DNA from: CAYSQW01 sp964433135
GTDB taxonomy: Bacteria > Acidobacteriota > Aminicenantia > Aminicenantales > Aminicenantaceae
Length of the DNA: 64,000 bases
Reading direction: 5' to 3'
NCBI GenBank assembly: GCA_964433135.1
Contig: CAYSQW010000007.1
Location: forward strand, 1 to 64,000
Shown: in pieces, positions 59,427 through 64,000 of the stretch
Layout: each line of letters starts with the position of its first letter
Position numbering within the stretch: the first letter of the stretch is position 1
Translations under genes and position numbers: made by a program
The notes under the pieces: generated by a model
What the model was told of the DNA's origin: nothing
Database searches by the model: none
Seen by the model: the letters and a program-made list of their open reading frames with translations, nothing else

Positions 59427-60683
59427 ATGTTTTCAAGGCGTGATTTTTTAAAGATCGGAGGACTTTCTCTCACGAGTTTCGGCTTAGGAAGCGGCATGGT
59501 TTCATGTGCACCGCCGGAGACGGAATCGAAGCTGACGGATATGACGGCGGGAGTGGAACCGCTGACGATACGGGACTTTGAAAAACGGCAGGAAAAAGCC
59601 GTTCGTTTGATGGCTGAGCATAACCTGGACGGACTCCTGCTTACGGGAAGCACCGACTTGCGATATTTTACCAACGTCGAATGGGGGCGCAGCGAGCGAA
59701 CGTTCGGAGCGGTTCTCAACCGGAAACGGGAACCGATATGGGTGTGTCCCGCTTTCGAAGAAGAGCGAGCCAAGGAACGCATCCCAGAGGGACAGGAAAT
59801 TCGAACCTGGCATGAACATGAAAATCCCTTCAAACTGATCGCGGAGATCATGCGTGATCTGGGAGCGGCTCATGGACGCCTGGCGACCGGGCCGACGGTA
59901 AGAAATTTTGTGCTCTACGGACTGAAACAACAGGCCCCCGGACTGGAAATGTTCAACGGCGCAGTGATAACCGAAAGTTGTCGCGCCTGTAAGACCGATA
60001 AAGAACTCGGCTATATGGATCTGGCCGCAAAAATCACGAAAATGGCCTACCGTGATACATTCGACCGCTTGAGCCGCGGGATGTCGACCGGAGACGTAAG
60101 GCTGCTGATCCAACAGGCTCACGAGCGGATGGGAGCCGTGGGAAGGGGAGGACCGTCATTCGGCCCGAATTCCGCCTTCCCGCACGGTTCCAAGGTTGTA
60201 CGGGATCTTCAGGAAGGGGATATCGTTCTGGTAGACGGCGGCTGCGATATCGAAGGATTTCGCTCCGATGTATCCCGTACCGTTGTTTTCGGACAGCCGT
60301 CCGACAGGCAGCGTCAGGTTTGGGATATCGTTCGAAAAGCCCAGGTCGCGGCTCACGAAGCCATCCGTCCCGGCGTGAGCTGTGAAAACATCGACCGGGC
60401 GGCACGAAAGGTTATCGAAGATGCCGGTTTCGGCCCCGATTATGCATACTTCTCTCACCGTCTGGGACACGGTATCGGGATGGACGGTCATGAGTACCCT
60501 TATCTTGTTAGAGGAAACAAATTGAAACTCGAGCCCGGCATGACTTTCAGTAATGAGCCGGGTATCTATATATACGGTGAATTCGGCGTCCGGATCGAAG
60601 ACTGTTTCGTTGTGACCGAGGACGGAGCCCGGATTCTCGGTGGAATGGAATCGACGGCTGTCGATCAGCCTTTCGGAGAATAG
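59427..60683 (+). CDS. Tat-exported M24 peptidase 3 (Xaa-Pro dipeptidase-like)
   Basis: A 418-residue protein. A Tat motif (SRRDFLKIGG) and a lipobox-like GMVSC near residue 29 suggest a folded, lipid-anchored enzyme. AMP_N-like residues 50-180 are followed by the M24 core with all metal ligands: Asp in VDGGCD, Asp in RSDVSR, His in LGHGIGMDGHE, Glu in NEPGIY and Glu in RIEDCF. AAGGAG nine bases upstream fixes the ATG. Two esterase-like paralogues follow on the same strand. It is a paralogue of the peptidases at 42446 and 52335 and closest to the classic family. Confidence 0.92.
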   Translation: MFSRRDFLKIGGLSLTSFGLGSGMVSCAPPETESKLTDMTAGVEPLTIRDFEKRQEKAVRLMAEHNLDGLLLTGSTDLRYFTNVEWGRSERTFGAVLNRKREPIWVCPAFEEERAKERIPEGQEIRTWHEHENPFKLIAEIMRDLGAAHGRLATGPTVRNFVLYGLKQQAPGLEMFNGAVITESCRACKTDKELGYMDLAAKITKMAYRDTFDRLSRGMSTGDVRLLIQQAHERMGAVGRGGPSFGPNSAFPHGSKVVRDLQEGDIVLVDGGCDIEGFRSDVSRTVVFGQPSDRQRQVWDIVRKAQVAAHEAIRPGVSCENIDRAARKVIEDAGFGPDYAYFSHRLGHGIGMDGHEYPYLVRGNKLKLEPGMTFSNEPGIYIYGEFGVRIEDCFVVTEDGARILGGMESTAVDQPFGE

Positions 60684-60774
60684 GCTCTTCGGCTGCCTGC
60701 GACCGGGAAAACGGCGGGAAAATTTTCGGGACTCGATACCGGGAATGAATCATCATTCCGCCGGAGGAGGAAAC

Positions 60775-62520
60775 ATGATCGGTAAAAAAGACTTTTTTAT
60801 GAATGCGGCGGTTTTGATCTTGATGTCCGTCGTCTTGTTCGGGCTTGCCTGCCGTTCCGGCGGCGACGGCGCTGCCAGCCCGCTGCGCTTTGAAATTTCG
60901 TTCGATGAGAATCTCAGCCAGGAAAATCAGGATGGAAGAATCTTGCTGCTGCTGGCGGAAAACGATGAACGGGAACCTCGGTTTCAGAATGCCGTGATGT
61001 TCGGCATCGACGTCGAGGAGCTCGGTCCGGGAAAACCGGGGGTGGTTGATGGAAGGGTTTTCGGGTTTCCGGCAGAAACCCTCGCTGAACTTCCTCCCGG
61101 TGATTATTATGTTCAGGCGCTTTTCAATCGCTATGAAACGTTTCATCGTGCCGACGGTCATGTCGTGAAGCTCCCTCCGGACAAAGGAGAAGGACAGAAG
61201 TGGAATCGGAAACCGGGCAATTTTTACAGCACGCCCCGTATGATGACCATCGATCCCGCAAAAAATGCCGTGATACGCATCTCCATGGACCAGATGATCG
61301 AAGATTTCCCCGAACGGGAAGACAACGCATTCATCAAACATGTCCGCATCCAAAGCGAACGGCTTACGGAATTCTGGGGGCGCCCCATGTTCCTGGAGGC
61401 GATCATTATGCTGCCGGCGGGTTTTGAAGATCACCCCGAAGCCCGCTATCCGCTTATGATCTATCACGGACACCATCATCGCTATTTCTATACGCCGACG
61501 GTATTCAGGGACACGCCGCCGGATGCCGGTCAAGCCAGCTCGGAACGCGGCGATCGGGCGGGATACGAACAATTGAACCAGGAGATGGCCTATAAATTCT
61601 ATCAAACATGGACCGGACCGAATTTCCCCCGGATGATCATTGTCACCATCCAGCATGCCAATCCCTACTATGACGACTCCTATGCGGTCAACTCCGCTAA
61701 TATCGGGCCGTATGGGGATGCCATCACCTACGAACTGATCCCTTATATCGAAGAACAGTACCGGGGGATCGGAGAGGGATGGGCGCGATGCCTTTACGGG
61801 GGATCGACCGGGGGATGGGAGGTTCTGGCCGCTCAGATCTTCTATCCCGACGAGTACAACGGCTGCTGGTCGTTCTGCCCCGATCCCATCGATTTCCGGC
61901 AGTATACGCTCGTCAATATTTACGAGCATGAAAATGCCTATTATGCGAATCCGAAGTGGAAAACCGCCCCACGCCCCGGCGCGAGAAATTATCTGGGGGA
62001 GGTTCGGGAAACGCTGGAAGAAGCCAATCACAAGGAGCTTGTCATCGCCACCGAAGGCCGTTCGGGAGGACAATGGGATGTGTGGCAGGCCGTATTCAGT
62101 CCGGTGGATTCGGATGGATACCCCAAACCTATTTGGGACAAGAAAACCGGGCTGATCGATCCCGAAGTCGCTGCGTACTGGCGTGAGAACTACGATCTAC
62201 GTTATATTCTGGCTCGGGATTGGAAGACGCTGGGACCGAAATTGAAGGGCAAAATCCACATCTATGTCGGCGACATGGATAATTATTATTTAAACAACGC
62301 GGTCTATCTGATGGAAGAATTTCTGGAAAGCACCACCGATCCTTATTATGACGGCGAAGTGGATTACGGGGATCGGTTTGAACACTGCTGGAGCGGGGAT
62401 CACGATAATCCCAACTCCCTTTCGCGCCTGACCATCAACATGCGTGTCGCGCCCAAGATGCTCAAGCGTATCCTGGAATCCGCCCCACGGGGGGCCGATG
62501 TGAAGAGCTGGCGTTATTGA
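60775..62520 (+). CDS. Secreted Ser-esterase-like lipoprotein, paralogue 2
   Basis: A 581-residue lipoprotein (signal peptide ending FGLAC). It matches paralogue 1 throughout: EPRFQNA, PPGDYYVQALFNRYE, GRPMFLEAIIMLP, PYYDDSYAVNS plus GPYGDAI, the elbow LYGGSTGGWEVL, CPDPIDFRQYT, YVGDMDNYYLNNA and a final EHCWSG. Candidate catalytic residues are the elbow Ser, the Asp in GDMD and the His in HCW. GGAGGAGG precedes the ATG. It is 91 bases downstream of M24 peptidase 3 and 100 bases upstream of paralogue 3, so these three genes likely form a unit. Confidence 0.87.
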   Translation: MIGKKDFFMNAAVLILMSVVLFGLACRSGGDGAASPLRFEISFDENLSQENQDGRILLLLAENDEREPRFQNAVMFGIDVEELGPGKPGVVDGRVFGFPAETLAELPPGDYYVQALFNRYETFHRADGHVVKLPPDKGEGQKWNRKPGNFYSTPRMMTIDPAKNAVIRISMDQMIEDFPEREDNAFIKHVRIQSERLTEFWGRPMFLEAIIMLPAGFEDHPEARYPLMIYHGHHHRYFYTPTVFRDTPPDAGQASSERGDRAGYEQLNQEMAYKFYQTWTGPNFPRMIIVTIQHANPYYDDSYAVNSANIGPYGDAITYELIPYIEEQYRGIGEGWARCLYGGSTGGWEVLAAQIFYPDEYNGCWSFCPDPIDFRQYTLVNIYEHENAYYANPKWKTAPRPGARNYLGEVRETLEEANHKELVIATEGRSGGQWDVWQAVFSPVDSDGYPKPIWDKKTGLIDPEVAAYWRENYDLRYILARDWKTLGPKLKGKIHIYVGDMDNYYLNNAVYLMEEFLESTTDPYYDGEVDYGDRFEHCWSGDHDNPNSLSRLTINMRVAPKMLKRILESAPRGADVKSWRY

Positions 62521-62620
62521 GCCGGCTGGATCGGCGAAGAGCGGGGTGATGTGTTTGTTCCGTTCCCGCTTGAAATCACGAACGTCGAGTGACTTGTAAT
62601 TCAAAGGAAGGAGGAATGGC

Positions 62621-64000
62621 ATGCGACGGAATAGAAAAAGATGTCGGTTTTTGGGATTAGGAGTCCTGCTTATCGTGTTGGGCGTGTTGGGCGTATGCCG
62701 AGCTTCATCGTCCGGCGGAGAAGCCCGGCTTCGCTTCGGCATCGCTTTTTCCGGAGACCTCTGTTCCGATGCAATTGACGGCAGGATGCTGTTGATGGTG
62801 TCCTCCGACGGCAGTCGGGAACCTCGCTTCCAGATCGGGAACGGACCCGATACTCAGCTGATATTCGGAGTGGATGTCGACGGCTTGAATCCTGGAGAAG
62901 AGGCTTTCATAGACGGGCATGTTTTCGGCTATCCGCTGAAGAGCCTGGCCGAGATCCCCGCGGGAACCTACTGGGTGCAGGCGCTTCTCAATCGCTATGA
63001 AACCTTTACTCTGGCGGACGGCCGTGTCCTGAAATTACCTCCCGATAAGGGAGAAGGACAGAAGTGGAACCTGAAACCGGGAAATCTATACAGCCCGCCG
63101 CAAAAACTCCGCATCAATCCCGGATCCAATAAGACGATCCGTATCACCTTGGACCAGGAGATATCGCCTATCCCCGAACCGGTGGACACGAAATACATCA
63201 AGCACATAAAGATCCAGAGCGAACTGCTCTCCACATTCTGGGGACGTCCCACCACTCTTGGAGCGCATGTGCTGCTTCCCGAGGGATTTGATGAACATCC
63301 CGAGGCTCGTTATCCGCTGTGCGTTTTTCACGGGCATTTCCCCCGTGATTTCGGCGGCTTCCGGGAAACGCCGCCGGATTCCGATCTCGAAGAGGACTAC
63401 AGCGCCCGTTTCGATATTCACGGCTACAACCGGATCGTCCAGCAGCAGGCTTACGACTTCTACCGTTACTGGACCGCTCCCGATACTCCGCGAATGCTCA
63501 TCATAGAGATCCAGCACCCGACGCCCTATTTCGATGATTCCTATGCCGTCAATTCCGCCAATATGGGACCTTACGGAGACGCCATCAATACCGAGCTGAT
63601 TCCCTACATCGAAGAGAAATTCCGCGGGATCGGAGAAGGTTGGGCGCGTTTCCTTTACGGCGGATCCACGGGAGGTTGGGAAGCGCTTGCCGTCCAGGTT
63701 TTTTATCCGGATATGTACAACGGCTGCTTCGCCGCCTGCCCGGATCCCATCGATTTCCGCGCTTATACGCTTGTCAATATCTATGAAGATAAAAATGCCT
63801 ATTTTTTCGACAGTCAATGGAAACAAACACCGCGCCCCCGCAGCCGCAGCACCATCGGTGAAGTCTCTTGCACGCTGCAGGAGGTTCAATACAAAGAAGC
63901 GGTTTTGGGTGCCAAAGGCCGCTCGGGAGGTCAGAGGGATGTCTGGCTCACGTTGTTCGGACCCGTCGGAGAAGACGGCTACCCAAAACATCTCTGGGAT
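62621..64000 (+). CDS. Secreted Ser-esterase-like protein, paralogue 3 (cut by window end)
   Basis: 460 codons are visible and the frame is still open at the window edge. A signal peptide is clear (LGLGVLLIVLGVLGVC, lipobox-like). The body repeats paralogues 1 and 2: EPRFQIG, AGTYWVQALLNRYE, GRPTTLGAHVLLPEG, PYFDDSYAVNS plus GPYGDAI and the elbow LYGGSTGGWEAL. GGAAGGAGG seven bases upstream supports the ATG at 62621; an ATG five bases earlier is out of frame. The acidic and His candidates of the other copies lie beyond the window. About 110 residues are expected to be missing at the C-terminus. Confidence 0.88.
   Translation, partial: MRRNRKRCRFLGLGVLLIVLGVLGVCRASSSGGEARLRFGIAFSGDLCSDAIDGRMLLMVSSDGSREPRFQIGNGPDTQLIFGVDVDGLNPGEEAFIDGHVFGYPLKSLAEIPAGTYWVQALLNRYETFTLADGRVLKLPPDKGEGQKWNLKPGNLYSPPQKLRINPGSNKTIRITLDQEISPIPEPVDTKYIKHIKIQSELLSTFWGRPTTLGAHVLLPEGFDEHPEARYPLCVFHGHFPRDFGGFRETPPDSDLEEDYSARFDIHGYNRIVQQQAYDFYRYWTAPDTPRMLIIEIQHPTPYFDDSYAVNSANMGPYGDAINTELIPYIEEKFRGIGEGWARFLYGGSTGGWEALAVQVFYPDMYNGCFAACPDPIDFRAYTLVNIYEDKNAYFFDSQWKQTPRPRSRSTIGEVSCTLQEVQYKEAVLGAKGRSGGQRDVWLTLFGPVGEDGYPKHLWD

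Noticed and set aside
60547..62073. 508-residue open frame on the minus strand
   Set aside because: It lies opposite esterase paralogue 2 and the M24 gene end, has no domain, ribosome site or compositional sense, and arises from codon bias of the true genes.
1..64000. CRISPR array, prophage, toxin-antitoxin or rRNA
   Set aside because: No regularly spaced direct repeats, phage structural genes, small overlapping toxin pairs or rRNA-like sequence were seen.

Overview
The window is a dense stretch of bacterial chromosome (roughly mid-50s % GC by eye, Shine-Dalgarno led genes, sigma70-type promoters) from what looks like a Gram-negative, anaerobic, peptide- and amino-acid-using heterotroph. The mixture of signal-peptide or lipoprotein peptidases, a Ser/Thr kinase-TPR receptor, beta-barrel proteins, a ferredoxin-linked 2-oxoacid oxidoreductase and Tat-exported oxidoreductases resembles Acidobacteriota or Candidatus Aminicenantes genomes. 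That placement is inference; no rRNA or marker gene fixes it. There is no phage, plasmid, transposase or CRISPR signal.

Layout. 1-5.5 kb: tRNA-Ala(CGC), a His-rich metal-transporter-like membrane protein, a Mut7-C RNase, a GntR-type regulator, and an ECF sigma / zinc-finger anti-sigma / DUF4097 operon closed by a good terminator. 5.6-10.7 kb: an M81 (MlrC) lipoprotein, an MFS exporter, a Tat-exported aldo/keto reductase with ferredoxin cysteines and a small secreted protein. 10.7-11.16 kb: a gene-free block of palindromes. 11.2-15.4 kb (minus): DUF2490 barrel, metallo-beta-lactamase-fold protein, hydantoin-type racemase, unknown protein, alanine/sodium symporter. 15.6-21.6 kb (plus): korDABC, sucCD and a LarA-type racemase in one operon. 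21.6-27.3 kb (minus): class III aminotransferase, allantoinase/dihydroorotase-like amidohydrolase, aspartate-carbamoyltransferase-like protein, PPC-domain protein, class I aminotransferase; then on plus a 2-hydroxyacid dehydrogenase and threonine synthase. Together 11.9-28.6 kb reads as an amino-acid / cyclic-ureide catabolic region that would feed 2-oxoacids through ferredoxin reduction to acyl-CoA and ATP.

30-33 kb holds a large receptor-like Ser/Thr kinase with TPRs. 33.4-38.5 kb is the most unusual part: a small ABM protein, an IDI-like Nudix protein that keeps every metal ligand but has lost the catalytic cysteine, two radical SAM proteins, a QueG-like iron-sulfur protein and a UbiA prenyltransferase, nearly contiguous and partly translationally coupled. 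This is a candidate undescribed isoprenoid-linked biosynthetic system.

38.7-64 kb is a secretion and scavenging zone: a TPR protein, three paralogous secreted Ser-esterase-like proteins (the last cut by the window end), three M24 peptidases, a met-zincin, an S9 peptidase, a GH127 lipoprotein, a DUF1573-rhodanese-MauE trio, a Tat-exported CGGC protein and a DUF5916-type barrel. A long palindrome starts on the base after the stop codon of the DUF5916 gene, and a related copy follows the DUF2490 gene.
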